A stretch of 64,000 bases of DNA, from assembly GCF_901000735.1 (NCBI RefSeq), contig NC_081546.1, positions 20,489,586-20,553,585 on the forward strand. The letters are read 5' to 3'. Positions within the stretch are counted from its first letter, which is position 1. Every line of letters starts with the position of its first letter. The position numbers were made by a program, and so were the translations under genes. This document shows positions 35,822 through 48,500 of this stretch, in pieces. The notes under the pieces are model-generated. The model saw only the letters and a list, made by a program, of their open reading frames with translations, made no database searches and was not told the origin of the DNA. The DNA is from Corylus avellana. Lineage: Eukaryota > Streptophyta > Magnoliopsida > Fagales > Betulaceae.

Positions 35822-35891
35822 GTCTGCTTGTGACGTGGCTATATTAGGTCTAGGATGGATTTCCAGTGAGCAAAACATCGGGAGTTCGTAG
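35822..35891 (+). pseudogene. Exon fragment resembling the C-terminus of a YqeH/BPG2-type GTPase (copy 1)
   Basis: After an acceptor-like TTTGGGCAG the frame reads ACDVAILGLGWISSEQNIGS and stops at 35889-35891. The ACDVAxxGLGW pattern recalls the C-terminal part of plant circularly permuted GTPases of the NOA1/BPG2 family, from memory. Only this one exon is present, joined directly to a NAC fragment. Confidence 0.4.
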
Positions 35892-36019
35892 AGGAGGAAG
35901 AAGAATAAGACCAAAGTGGTACTTTTGATGCTAGTGGTTTTTCCATGATCTAAGACGACAATGCTAGGGGTTCTCATCATCTATCTACCTCGAATCTTCA
36001 AGGAGAAGAGAAAGGAGTG

Positions 36020-36480
36020 CTGCCCTCAACATTTTGGTTTCGACCCTTTGATAAAGAGCTTATAACCTATTATCTGTGGAGGAAGAAGGGAAGAAGGTTA
36101 GGGGAGAAAAGCTGCTTTGGATGGTATTCATGAGTTTGATTTTTGTGGTTTGAAGACTATTTGGGAGATGTTTGATGATTTTGATACTCAACCAGAGAAG
36201 CATTACGATTTCACAAGACTAAAGAAATTAGTTAAATGCAACAAGATCAGCAGGTTGTGAGGCGGGCATGAAAGTTATGGGTATCAAATATATAATAATC
36301 AGGATGCATGTGTTATGACTCGACAAACAGATTTGGTTCAAGTGTAATAAAGTTGTGTATGAAGATCAATTGGATTATGCTTAAATACTCTTTGATGATT
36401 GTCTCTTTGGTTGGGGAGCAAGAACAATCTAAGCACCTAGGGTGTTTTTACGGTTAACAAGAAAGGATCAAAAATAAGAA
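36020..36480 (+). pseudogene. NAC-domain pseudogene (copy 2)
   Basis: The start matches NAC subdomain A in degraded form (LPSTFWFRPFDKELITYYL against the usual LPPGFRFHPTDEEL). Later pieces, in shifted frames with stops, match IHEFDFxG, IWEMFDDFD and HYDFTRLKKL. An insertion after the WRKK stretch separates it from copy 3. It is part of the mosaic 35640-37520. Confidence 0.65.
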
Positions 36481-37257
36481 GAGAGGTGAAGAGATGTTTT
36501 GATGATTAGTTTTCTAGTGTTCGGATTCTTGGCACCATGACCTCTGTTGAAATTTTAACTCTATGCAATGAAACTGTCCAAGCTCGGAGTACAAATGTGT
36601 TGCCACTTGAAGACGGAACCTAGTAGAGAAAAAATGTGTTGCGATGTCCAATATGCTGTAGCCCCTTATTATGTTCATTTGAATTAGGAAGTTATAAATC
36701 TGAATTTTGAATTTACACTCACCGAGTTCTGTGGATATTTGGAGAAGACATCTGAGTTTGTATATTTGTGCATATATTTGTGCTGATGAGTTCTTTGGTG
36801 CTGTGTCTGTTTAGTTTGCATCTTCCTTGGCAACAGAGCAAAACTCTTGTATGTTTTTTTTTTTTCAATAAAATTTTGGTTTAAAGGATTTGTAGAATCA
36901 TCAACTGAGAGGACAAGTTTCTCATTTTAGATTTCTTTTATATATTCTTAATTTCAATATATAGACATGTGAATTCATCATTGTTGTGTGAGTTCTGCGT
37001 AGAGGTGCTAGTGAGCATTTCCATTGGTTTGTGGTACTCATCCTTAAATCTTCACTAATAGGGAGTACTTTGTATCCACATGGATGGATGCAGGGTAGGG
37101 ATGACTTTCAGCTTTTCATGCAAACCCTGCTGTGCATTAGATCTACCTCCATGAGCAAGACGACCATCTTTTCTTAAGATATAAAATATTGGTAGAAGAA
37201 TATTTGGTTTATGATTCCTCAAGTTGGGAAGTGTTAATTCCTTTATTTGATCTCTCC

Positions 37258-37326
37258 TTCTGTCACGTAAACCACCCTCCTGGAAGGCTGTTGTAAGCTG
37301 CAAGAGAAGCTTGGTAGTTACTGTAC
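37258..37326 (-). pseudogene. Fragment of hydrolase exon 8
   Basis: On the minus strand an intact acceptor (TTTGCAG) at 37327 is followed by LLLQLTTAFQEGGLRDR, matching residues about 450-466 of the hydrolase at 42534-48729. The match includes about 190 bp of the upstream intron and ends abruptly at about 37258, inside the exon. No other hydrolase exon adjoins it. Confidence 0.8.
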
Positions 37327-37520
37327 CTGCAAATTACAAATGCAATGTACAGACTGAGATACCATGGAAAATGGATTAATGAGAAATTAGTAAGCTAAAA
37401 ATAGCACTTTAAAGAATCCCGGCACAAACTCATCGACAACAACTGCACTGATGGACCAACTTCAGAAGGAAGAGCCCAAACAGATTGAATAAAAGTTCAT
37501 TTACTAACGAAACTTTATAC

Positions 37521-40189
37521 AAAAGACGCCCTTCTTGTTTAGTAAATATCCCCTTATTGTTTAGTAAACTTTAAACCAAGGGTAAATATCCCCTTCTTGT
37601 TTAGTAAATATCAACTTCGCCAATACTTTCCCAATGGTCGAGTTACATAGTTGGTTTCAAATATAAATATCTTTATGATCTTGAAAGAGAAATGATAAAA
37701 ATTATTCTTTCAACTATCTCCTTATAGTGAATGAGTGAATTTACCATTGAATTTTTGTAGGACCTATATGAATTCACAAATTAATGATGGATTCATTAGA
37801 TTTGCCAAAAAGGATGGTTGAAAGATGGTTGAGAGAATGATGTGTAGCATGTCTCATCTTGAAAACTATGTTGCATGCATTATCTAAGGGTTATTACATT
37901 AATTATTATAAGTTAAACAAATTAAAGAGATTTATTAGTAAAACTATTTGATCCATCTCACTCATCTCTTTCCTTTATTCTTAATACATATACGTGCTTT
38001 CTTATGTGGTAGAACATGCAATCTTGAGAAATTGCCAATACTTATTCTCGATTTCCATGAAACATTCCAATTCTGCACATCAAAAAACTCATCAGGGTCT
38101 TATAATTGACTTTTTTTTTTTTTTTTACCAAAGCCATATGCCAGGCAGGGGTGGAATTAGGATTTGAGATGAGGGGGGATGAAACTAAAAAAATAAAATC
38201 TTTAAGGGTAAAAAATTAATTTTGGGGGTCGAACACATAAAAAAAAAAAATATAAAATTTAAGATAATTTTAAAATTTTTTTGGAGTTTTTACAAATTTT
38301 GGGGGGTCGAACACATAAAAAATATGTATATAAAATTTAAGAGTTTTTGCAAATTTTGGGGATAGTTTTGCCCCTACTAGGCATGCAAGACTGCTTGCAA
38401 CAATCTTTAACAAAGCGAAAATACTTTCTAAGAGCGACTCCCTCATAATTCTTCGACAAGATACATTTTGTAACACAACAAATCCCTCTTTTTATTATAC
38501 TTGCCTTATTAGCTTTGTTGGAGCCCTTTCAGATCTAAGAATTTGCTACTCAGCAATTTTCTTGATGTCTAAGCTACAAAGAACCCCTTGTATGACAATG
38601 AGGTTCATGCGTAAGTGAGGAAGAGAGATCCTCGGGGAAGAGAGGAGGCATGAGAGAGAGAGAGAGAGAGAGAGTACCGAGAGAGAAAAAAGATCTCATT
38701 CTTCTCTTTATTTCTCTTATTTAAAAAGTTAAAAGTGTGAACAGTGATGTGTACATGTGTCACTAGGTGAGTGAGTAATGACATATTTATAAATAAACGT
38801 AAAATAAAATAGGGCCCCCCTAAGAAATATTTTCTCCCCAACAAGGTCTTCAGCATGTGTTGTTATTAGCATAAGCATCATCAATCCAACAATCAATACA
38901 TGTCTTTTTGAGGTATTCATAGGCATATCTCGCCCACTTTTTATTTATTTATTTTTTTTTTGGCCACAAGAAAATGGCATACAAAACCTCTATGTATAGG
39001 TATTAGAGCTCAGCTGACATGCGTGAAAATAGTGTGTGGGGGCACCTTAGACATACAACAAATTAAATATTGACTTGTCAAACAAAATTATAAATCGCCA
39101 ATTGAGCTCTCAGATCTATTGAGGTGCTTTCAATTTGAAGTGGGTCAATTTTCTTCCTTTAAATGTTGTGTGAATGGTTTCTCAATTACTATTGAATAAA
39201 AATATAAAAAATAAATTAAAAAATTGAGCCTAACTCTTTCTCACTTATTCATTATTATTTTTTTTCTCAATCACGAATTATCAATTTTTATTATTATTAT
39301 TAATTAGAAATATAAGAGTTAAATTTATATAATATGTTTTATTCTTTAGAATCTGGCGGAAGAACTGCGAGACTCGGTAAAATATGGCGGATTTTGATGC
39401 TTTTAACTCAAGTAGCTTCATCAAGGAGAGGTCTCTTGGCAAGAGTCGTGATTTTATGACTTTTAGAGAAGGTCATTTGTAGCTCTAAGAATATATATAA
39501 TATATGTCTTCAAAAAAGATGAGCTGGAAAACAATTTTTTACCATATCAGCATAAAAATAAGGATACGTGATGTAAGGTGGAATTTACACTTGACCATCT
39601 TTATTAAAGAGGTTGTATCTCGAGTTTTAGATATCGGATTGGAGCAAGCTTAACGGTGTTGAAAAGATAATTCAAAGATATATAAAGTCATGTTTGACAA
39701 GGAATTGCTAATTCCAATGTTTATTAGGTCAAATAAGTTGTTAAGAAAGGGTCATAGAAGCTTCCATTGCTAGCCCGTCTGAACGGGATTGCAAACGAAG
39801 CATTCTAGGGGAGTCAGAGTAGCATCTGCTTGCTAGGCCGTTCGAATGTGCTAGCAAACGAGACATTCCTAAGACGTCTGTTCACTAATTCGTCTGAACG
39901 GGCTTGCAAACAGAGAATAAAAGTCACGTTTTCTATAGTTTTGTTTTATTCCTGTCTGAACCTGAAAATGTCCTGTCTGAACGCTCAACGCAATTTTTAT
40001 TAACCAACTTATTTCCTAATATTTATTAGTGTTAGGAGTTTGAGGCTTAAAACTCTCATGACAACTTAGGGATCCGAATCCTTTTCGGTCGATAATGGAT
40101 TGGAGGGTATTCAGTTCATAGCTAAGATTTCTTTCAATAAATCTTAACGCAGATGACTAGAGAGGGTTGGAAACAGAGTGCCAATTGCG
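37521..40189. other. Gene-free region with repeats
   Basis: A block at about 38145-38380 contains two copies of GGGGGTCGAACACATAAAAAA and resembles a common dispersed repeat. A GA microsatellite lies at 38651-38675. Three imperfect copies of a CGTCTGAACGGG-TTGCAAACGAG unit lie at 39769-39920. CCCTTCTTGTTTAGTAAATA-like units repeat at 37525-37615. No gene is supported. Confidence 0.5.
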
Positions 40190-40361
40190 CTAGTTGCATA
40201 CATCATTCCAAAATGTTGAAAGGTGGAGTTTAATTTTCATTGTTAATTCATTTATGCCTATGTATTAAGTGATACTTCTACCTCTTTAAACATTCTGCCA
40301 CAAATGCTGATTTTTTATCTCGTTACCAAGTTAATGGACAATTTCTCTTTGTTTGGGCAGG

Positions 40362-40427
40362 CCTGCTTGTGACGTGGCAATATTAGGTCTAGGATGGATT
40401 TCCAGTGAGCAAAACATCGGGAGTTAA
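40362..40427 (+). pseudogene. GTPase-like exon fragment (copy 2)
   Basis: Same exon as 35822-35891: acceptor TTTGGGCAG, ACDVAILGLGWISSEQNIGS, then a TAA at 40425-40427. The two copies differ in the stop codon (TCG TAG against TAA), but both end at the same place. Confidence 0.4.
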
Positions 40428-40554
40428 TAGAGGAGGAAGAAGAATAAGACCAAAGTGGTACTTTTGATGCTAGTGGTTTTCCATGATCTAAGACTACAAT
40501 GCTAGTGGTTTCCATCATCTATCTACCTCGAGTCTTCAACAAGAAGAGAAAGGA

Positions 40555-41010
40555 GTGCTGCCCCCGACATTTTGGTTTCAACCCTTTGATAAAGAGCATA
40601 TAACCTATTATTTGTGGAGGAAGAAGGTTAGGGGTGAAAAGCTGCTTTGGATGGTATTCATGAGTTTGATTTTTATGGTTGAAAAACTATTTGGGAGATG
40701 TTCGATGATTTTGATACTCAACAAGAGAAGCATTACGATTTCACAAGGTTAAAGAAATTAGCTAAATGCAACAAGATCAGCAGGTTGTGAGGCGGGGCAT
40801 GAAAGTTATGGGTATCAAATATATAATAATCAGGATGAATGCGTTATGACTCAACAAACAGATTTGGTTCAAGTGTAATAAAGATTGTGTATGAAGATTA
40901 ACTGGATTATGCTTAAATACTCTTTGATGATTGTCTCTTTGGTTGGGGAGCAAGAACAATCTAAGCGCCTAGGGTGTTTGTACGATTAACAAGAAATGAT
41001 CAAAAATAAG
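40555..41010 (+). pseudogene. NAC-domain pseudogene (copy 3)
   Basis: The best-preserved start of the three: LPPTFWFQPFDKEHITYYL, then WRKKVRGEKLL, which aligns with NAC subdomain A. A frameshift follows; other frames continue with GIHEFDFYG, IWEMFDDFD and HYDFTRLKKLAKC. The central Arg, His and Thr-Asp positions of the canonical motif are altered. Non-functional. Confidence 0.65.
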
Positions 41011-41793
41011 AAGAGGGGTGAAGAGCTGTTTTGAGGATTAGTCTTCTAGTGTTCGGATTCTTGGCACCATCACCTCTGTTGAAACTTTAACTCCATGTAA
41101 TGAAACTGTCCAAGCCTGGAGTACAAATGTGTTGTCACTTGAAGACGGAACCTAGTAGAGAAAAAAGATGTGTTGTGATGTCGAATATGATGTATACCCT
41201 TATTATGTTCATTTGAATTAGGAAGTTACAAATCTGAATTTTGAATTTACACTCACCGAGATCTGTGGATATTGGAGAAGACATTTGAGTTTGTATACTT
41301 GTGAATATTGGAGAAGACATCTGAGTTTGTATATTTGTGCTGATGAGTTCTTTTGTGCTGTCTGTTTAGTTTGCAACTTCCTTTGGAAGTGCCCCAAACT
41401 CTTGGTATGTTTTTTGCTTCAATAAAATTTTGATTTGAAGGATTTGTAGAATCATCAATTGAATGGACAAGTTTCTCTTTTTGGATTTCTTTTATATATT
41501 CCTAATTTCAATATATAGACGTGAATTCATCATTGTTGTGTGAGTTCTGCGTGGAGGTGTTAGTGAAATCCATTGGGTTGTGGTACTCTTCCTTAAATCT
41601 TGACTAATAGGGAGGGAGTACTTTGTATCCACATGGATGGATGCTGGGTAGGGATGACTTTTTCATGCAAACCCTGCTGTGCCTTAGATCTACGTATACC
41701 TCCATGAGCAAGACGACCATCTTTTCTTAAGATATAAAATGTTTTATGATTCCTCAAGTCGGGAAGTGTTAATTCCTTCATTTGATCTCTCAT

Positions 41794-42533
41794 TGTTAAT
41801 TTCAGCTTTGTTTCTCATTGAGTGAGTTTTTTTTTTTTTTTTTTTTGAATATTATTTCATCAACTCACCCGGAACTTGTTTGAATAATGCTGCTTTACAA
41901 AAGACCTTGTACCTTAAAAACACCTCCCTTCATTGTATTTCGAGGTAGGATATTATACTTTATCCCTCAAATTATAATCCTATTCTCGTATGTACAACCA
42001 AACTTTTGGCCATGTTGCTTTGAAAATGAATCTGCAATTTTAAACCAGAAGGGGGGCTTCATATACATGATATACCGCAAGTCCGTACACATTTGTCCAA
42101 ATAATTTTCATGCAAAGAAGAAAAATAAATAAATAAATAAATAAATAAATAAATACAAATGTGATAATGACAGGGAAATACCAAATTATTTCTATATTGC
42201 AAATTAACAAAGAACTACAGATAAACCATATTTTGCAAGCACAACACGCTCCATTTTGTCTATAATCTTGTTAATATAAAGGTATCATCTAAATTCTTGT
42301 ACATGATATCTATCAAGAGTAACATTGTTTCAATTAACACTAACTGATTTATCTTTTCAATTGTCGTATATGCTATTTACTTTTCAACTATGTAAACAAT
42401 GGAAATAGATACAACAACAACATACATGATCAGGATACTGAGGGACCTTCTATCTTCAGGAATCCTCATTTAACTTCTATATGGACAAAAGAATTGAACT
42501 AAAATTTCAAGTAGAGAAAACGAGATGAGGAAA
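41794..42533. other. 3' flank of the hydrolase gene
   Basis: This should include the minus-strand 3' untranslated region of the hydrolase. An AAAT microsatellite lies at 42123-42155 and a T run near 41829-41845. No other gene is seen. Confidence 0.4.
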
Positions 42534-45500
42534 TCAAATCTTGTCATGACGGTTGAGAAATTCAACTATGCATGGATACACTTGATCTGCTACCTGCATT
42601 TAAGGACACACAGAAAGAGCAGTTAAACAACCTATTAACACACAAACCCACACAAAAAGATGATCAAATTCTATCCAGTATGTTATAAATTTTATTATTT
42701 CCATTAAGCAAAGGAAATTTTATCAAGATAAAGAAATAGATTACTCATACCAAACGACCTCCCACTAGATCATAGTGACCATAATGTGCACCTCCAGGTT
42801 CTCCAAAAACTTTGTAAGCTACCAAATCTTCAGAAATCAACTTCACCGTTTCTGCTCCATTTTTATCAATCATCATAGGTATCAAGAGGAGAAAGAAAAA
42901 GGTTAGGAAGTTAATTGAAAACTGGGAGCCTGTTATAGGCACAGATATATGAACTAAATCTACCATTGACAGCTTCAGGTGGACAAATTAGGTCTTGGTC
43001 CCCCGCAAGTGCTAAAACAGGGACGCTGCTTTTGTGTAAATGATCCTTGAAAAAGAAACTTCCACTTCTGTCACGTAAACCGCCTTCTTGGAAGGCTGTT
43101 GCTAGCTGCAAGAGAAGCTTGGTAGGTACTGTACCTGCAAATTACAAAAGTAATGTACAGACTGAGATAACACGGAAAATGGATTATGAGAAATTAGTAA
43201 GCTAAAAATAGCACTTTAAAGAATCCTGGCATAAACTCATTGACGACAACGGCACTGATCGACCAACTTCAGAAGGAAGTGCCCAAACAGATTGAATAAA
43301 AGTCCATTCGCTAATGAAACTTTATACAAGAGATGCCCTAGTGATTGTAAAAATATATTTCATGGTATTAGAATATATAAGAGAATTAGAATGGACAACT
43401 TCCTGGAGTTGTGTGCATTTTCCAGGGACAACAGATCATGGGGCCCAAACAGGCAGCAAAGTAGCTCTATGCAACAGGAAAATATCTTTGTTCAAAAGGC
43501 CCTCCCTCCACAAAGCCCTGCGTCCTATGGGTTGAATCCCAGGTACCCTCATAAGGGGAGGTACTGAATGGTTGGACAATCCAGGAACAAAGGGTCGTGC
43601 CAAAATTTCTGTTCTTTTATTTAGTGATGGCAAGAATTGCACTTCAGACATTTTGTGCCTGTGCTAGAGCTTAACATCATGGTTGTTCCCTAAGAATGAA
43701 CTACAACAGCAGTAAGTCATCTTCAAAGTCATGGTCTCACTAAAAACAAGGGTAGTTAATAAGAGAATGTCAACAATATAATTGCATTCACTTGCACACA
43801 ACCCAGGGTTTTAAAGCTTGTTGACTTATTGAAGTAACGGGAAAATATAGCAATCTTACAAACGGTGATTATTGCAACTTCCTTACCAAACCATTCAATT
43901 ATAAGCTGCAGGAGAGGAAAGTGGGGCAAACAAAATAACCATTCTGGTGGTTGATAGCGGAGTAAAGGCTGGATAAAAAATGGATAGGCATGCCTTATCA
44001 TCCAAAAGGATGTAGAAAATGGATGGGCTTGTGCGGTCCATCCCACATCTCATAGGGAGGAGGAATACCAGGATTGATAAGGGATGATTAACTCTACAGC
44101 TCACAGAAATTGGAAGTCATTCCGCGTTACTCCAGTTTTTTCAGAGCTCTATTAAAGAGAGAACAGGGAGTAAGGCTGAAATGGCTATATGGATTTGAAA
44201 TCCTTTCCGAAACATATAATGATTGAACTCATAGATTCTGGGTGAGGGCTTAAAGACCCTATTTGCATAGCATTCGTGGACACATATATTTCCTTGGGAT
44301 AGGCAGATTCCCCTATAAATAAATAGGGGATACATATATTTCCTTGGGATAGGCAGATTCTCCTATAAATAAATAGGGGATCTGAGACTTTTGTGGGGAT
44401 AAAGGCAAAGCATTGAGTCATCCTTTTTCATTGAATGTACTAGACCCGATTTAGAGAAAGAACTTATTCTTTGCTGCTGGGCCAGGGAGAACCGGGATGG
44501 AGATGGAAAATGTACAAACTATCCTTCACAGGTACACGGCTAAGAATACAATAGTAACCCTCCACAAACATCCTTGCGCCTGCCTGAAACCAGCCACAGA
44601 CATGCCTCCCTAGTCTTTTTTTTTTTTTTTTTTTTTATTTGGCACCGGGAATTTGGAGCTTCGCTTTGACTAATCTCGAGGGTGCACAGGCCCTCGGCAA
44701 GGAGTTTTCCGCAAGTGCACCTCGGTTAATTCAAGGGGCAAACCCCCAGTTCGATAACTCTAAGAAGCAGTTTACACTTAGTGGGTTTCGAACCTAAGAC
44801 CTTGAGGAGCATACTCAAAAGTCTCAAGCTGTCCAACCACTCCCCAGTCTATTTAATATTCTTTTGGCAACTACGAATAAGAACCAAGTAATAATGCCAT
44901 GATAATGTAATAGCTAAATATAATAATTCAGATAGCATCTAAAGGGCATAGCTCGCTAGGAAAGCATCAAATATCAAATTTCTTGAACATTTGTAACAAT
45001 TTTCCAAATGCACTTTGGTGCTTAGAAGTTATGCAATATGTTGATAGAAGATGCATATTTGTACTTACCAAAGTTGTTCAAAACAAGCTTTTCAAATAAC
45101 TTCGGATGCATCATGTGCTGAGCAGAAATTTGAGCATTTAACCAAGACAAAACATAAGGTGGACGAGATGTAAGAGGATGTGCTGCAGCGAGCAATGCCC
45201 CAATTGGAATAACAGGAACATTTAGAGCTTGTACAGGGTCAGCCTGTTTACCAAAATGGACTAACATCAGCTTCTCATGATAACTAGTAGAGAGTCATCT
45301 AATTCCCATAATGAAAAAATGAAGAGGTATTTAAAACAAGTAGATTTTTATATCACTTGCCAGAGGTAGAAGTAATTTGAGTGAAGACTTTGAAGTCGTA
45401 TAGTCAAGTGATGATCCCAAAGTAGCAACTGCGGCGAACCCAGGGTTCCTTCCTTCAAAACCTTATTTGAATAGCACATTTTAGTATACAACAGCAAACA

Positions 45501-48500
45501 TAGTCAAAAAAATGATATATCAAAGATGCATAACCAAATTTGCAAATCTTTATCTTTCGATATTAAAAAACTTAAAAGCTATGTGGTAGTAAAAAGAATT
45601 TGAAAGTTCATAGACAACTGATATGTCTGGCAACATAACCTGATTTGACACACAACTTAAATTTTAAACCTGTCACATTGCATAAAAGTTGCTAAATGAC
45701 ACTTCCAAATCCATACAAGAAACACATTAAGATATAAACAAAAAGGAAATGATTGCCAATTAATGACATTACTTAGCCAATAAACAAATCAAAAAAACCA
45801 ATAGGAGTAAAGCATTGCTGAATCAGGCTCAAGCAAACACCAACACATTTGTGCCCGAGACTTTTACCTTCACACTGGATAGTAGCCCCCTTTAAAAACA
45901 GACTTACTTTGTGCAAGCGTTCTATTACATTGTGTGCGTGCAGGTGCATGTGTGTGGGTGTGTGTGTGTGCGTGTGCGTGCACGTGTGTCAAAGAGAGAG
46001 GACAACCTAGATGGGAGGAAAAACAATAAAAAAATCAAAGCCAGAATTTTTAGCAACTAAGTAACAATTTCAAGAAGGAAATGATCAAAGATAAGCATGC
46101 AATCAATGAAGGTAACAATGTCAGAAGACGAACCAAATGACAAGTTTGGCGTGTCAACTTACAGCATTGAGAGAGCATTGCATACAGCAAGATACCACCC
46201 ATCGAGTGACCGATTGCAAGCAACTTTCCATCCTTTGGTTCGCAACTAGTCCTTATGTACTCCACCTAAGATGACAGAACTAAAAATTGAGATAGGCATT
46301 CAACAAGTGTATTATAAGTTCAGTAACAATGGCAATGGAAAAAATAAGATTTCAACATAGAAGATGAAATCTGAAAGAATAGCAAAACCAAGCGGTCAAA
46401 TCTGAAGTCATTTATATTGTGGAGTGTCACCTCACCGCAGCAGGTAGATCCTCTTCCAAATAGCTATCAAAGTCCCAATCATACTTCACAATCAGATCAA
46501 GTTGTTTCTGGAATTCATCTAATGTAGTAGAAAAACGCCCTTGCAAGTCCAAAATCCGTGTTGGAACTGATAGCTGACCTTCTTCAATAATATTTGCGAG
46601 CCCTTGACTCAAAACTCTAATTTGGCTAGCAATAGCAGAATTTTGCCCCACTTCTAGAGAACCTACAAATTTTGTCCTAAAATCATTATATTGTTCACAT
46701 AATGAACATGTACAAATGTTAAACTAAACTAACATTCAATCAGTTGATAGAAATTTTCTTGACCAACCTCCATTTAAAAAGCCTGCAAGTTTCTCCGATA
46801 AAAGTGAAAAAGTTTCCATAAATTTGGTGACTAACTTCAAGTCATCAGATTTAGACACAGTCTCTTTGCTTTCTCTATTGACAATAGAGATGTCCGAATC
46901 AGTAAAAGCAGCAGGTTCAAAGGTAGAATGTCGCCCTGAAGGAAAAACGCCATCCATTCCACTTTTAACTGAAGAATCTACCATGGCATCAAGTGGTTGC
47001 CCAACTTCCTTAAAGTCAGTTCTGCGTGTGCTCAACCCAGCACCTCGAAGTTCCAGAACCCATGTATCAAATCCTTGGCCAGACATGTAGTGTGCAAAAG
47101 AGGACTGTAAGCAATTTACAAGCATCACAATTAAGGCCTAATAATAGGGAACTAAAGAGGTTTGCATAACAATGTCAAAAAGAATTTTCAACTTTCTCTC
47201 ATAGTTAGACAGTCATCTAACTATAGAAGCTAATCAAAATTCATCATGTAGAAGCTAATCAAAATTACATTATTAGCAGGTGTAATTCAATTCAACCTTC
47301 TCTCATAGTTAGACAGTTCATCATGTAGAAGCTAATCAAAATTTAAATAAGAAACAAATTAGATTATGAAAATAATCAAGCAATCTAATTAGATGTAGTA
47401 GACAAGATGCTTCAATTTTGCGTGAGATACAAAACTATGAAGCAGGGTGCTCTTACATGCATACACATTTCTGTGTGATTTATATGCATATGAATATTTA
47501 GAAACACACACACCAAAAAACAAAAAAAAAAAGGTTCATAAAAGCAGAATTGATTTTTTTTTTGATAAGTATAAAAGCAGAATTAAATTACACCTGCTAA
47601 TAATGTAACTTTCTATTCTGAGAATCCTCATAGATATTTAGGCGTCAAAACCAACAGCACAACCCAAAAATCCCTAAAGCCGAACATGAATGGCCTCATT
47701 CTTCCTTTTAATTTACTGTATTCATTGACAAAAACCATTTTGGCTTGGATCCGGCTTACATACTGTTATAAAAAACAGCATGTATGCTATAGTCTAATCA
47801 ATGGTCAAGATTGAATCTCTCAAAATCTCTCTTCATTTTTTATCTCCTATTAAAAGCTTCTAAAAATAAGTAAACTTTGAGATTTAATCTTAACCATTAC
47901 TTAGACTATGCTGTTATTTTAATAACAACATGTAAGTCGATCTGGCTGGCTCTTGTACTGAATTAAACAGATATTCATATTTTTTATATGTGTTTTGCAC
48001 ATATAAAATATCATCTCTCATCATCTTAAATGAACCCAGAATTAAACTAGGACAATTTAATTTCTTCAACCACGCAGTTCATTTGAGTTAACAGACAACC
48101 AAAATTGACTTCAAAGAAAGAAAAAAAAAATTATATATTTATACACGAACGAAGAGTAATAAAACTCACCTCAGGAGAGAGATCATATCCAATAGCATTC
48201 GTCGCAACCCCTGACAACAGCAACAGCGGATGATTCCTCGGCTGTGCCTGTATATATATACATATACACGGCATAAATTCACTCATACCATTTCATATAC
48301 ATACATGCACGCGCACAGGAATACATTGAACACGTGCGTATACGGAGCACAATTAAACACACACAAAAAAAAAAAAGAAAAAAGAAAAAAGAAGAAAACA
48401 GAGAGCACCAGAGGGAGGACCTGAGGGGAAGGAAGGTAGCGCCAGAGAGCGAGGGTCCAATCGGAGTTGGGAACAGAGACGTGGTGTAGTTCGTCGGCCG

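Larger units (their letters stand above)
35640..37520 (+). repeat. Gene-fragment mosaic, copy 1
   Basis: This block and 40190-41793 share the same order: a CATTCxAARATGTTGAAAGG start, GTPase-like exon, NAC fragment, and a long 3' tail. Copy 1 then runs straight into a piece of hydrolase exon 8 and intron 7 (37258-37520). Three unrelated genes are represented as pieces, which is typical of transduplication by Pack-MULE or Helitron elements or of serial segmental duplication. I found no diagnostic termini. Confidence 0.7.
40190..41793 (+). repeat. Gene-fragment mosaic, copy 2
   Basis: Homologous to 35640-37255 over nearly its whole length, with indels. Its end diverges where copy 1 enters hydrolase exon 8, so only copy 1 has the captured exon at this junction. 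A 33-bp unit (ATATTGGAGAAGACAT...GTGTA) is repeated near 41265-41330. Confidence 0.75.

Noticed and set aside
44281..44383. CRISPR-like repeats
   Set aside because: There are only two adjacent copies with no spacers, in a plant intron; it is a tandem duplication.
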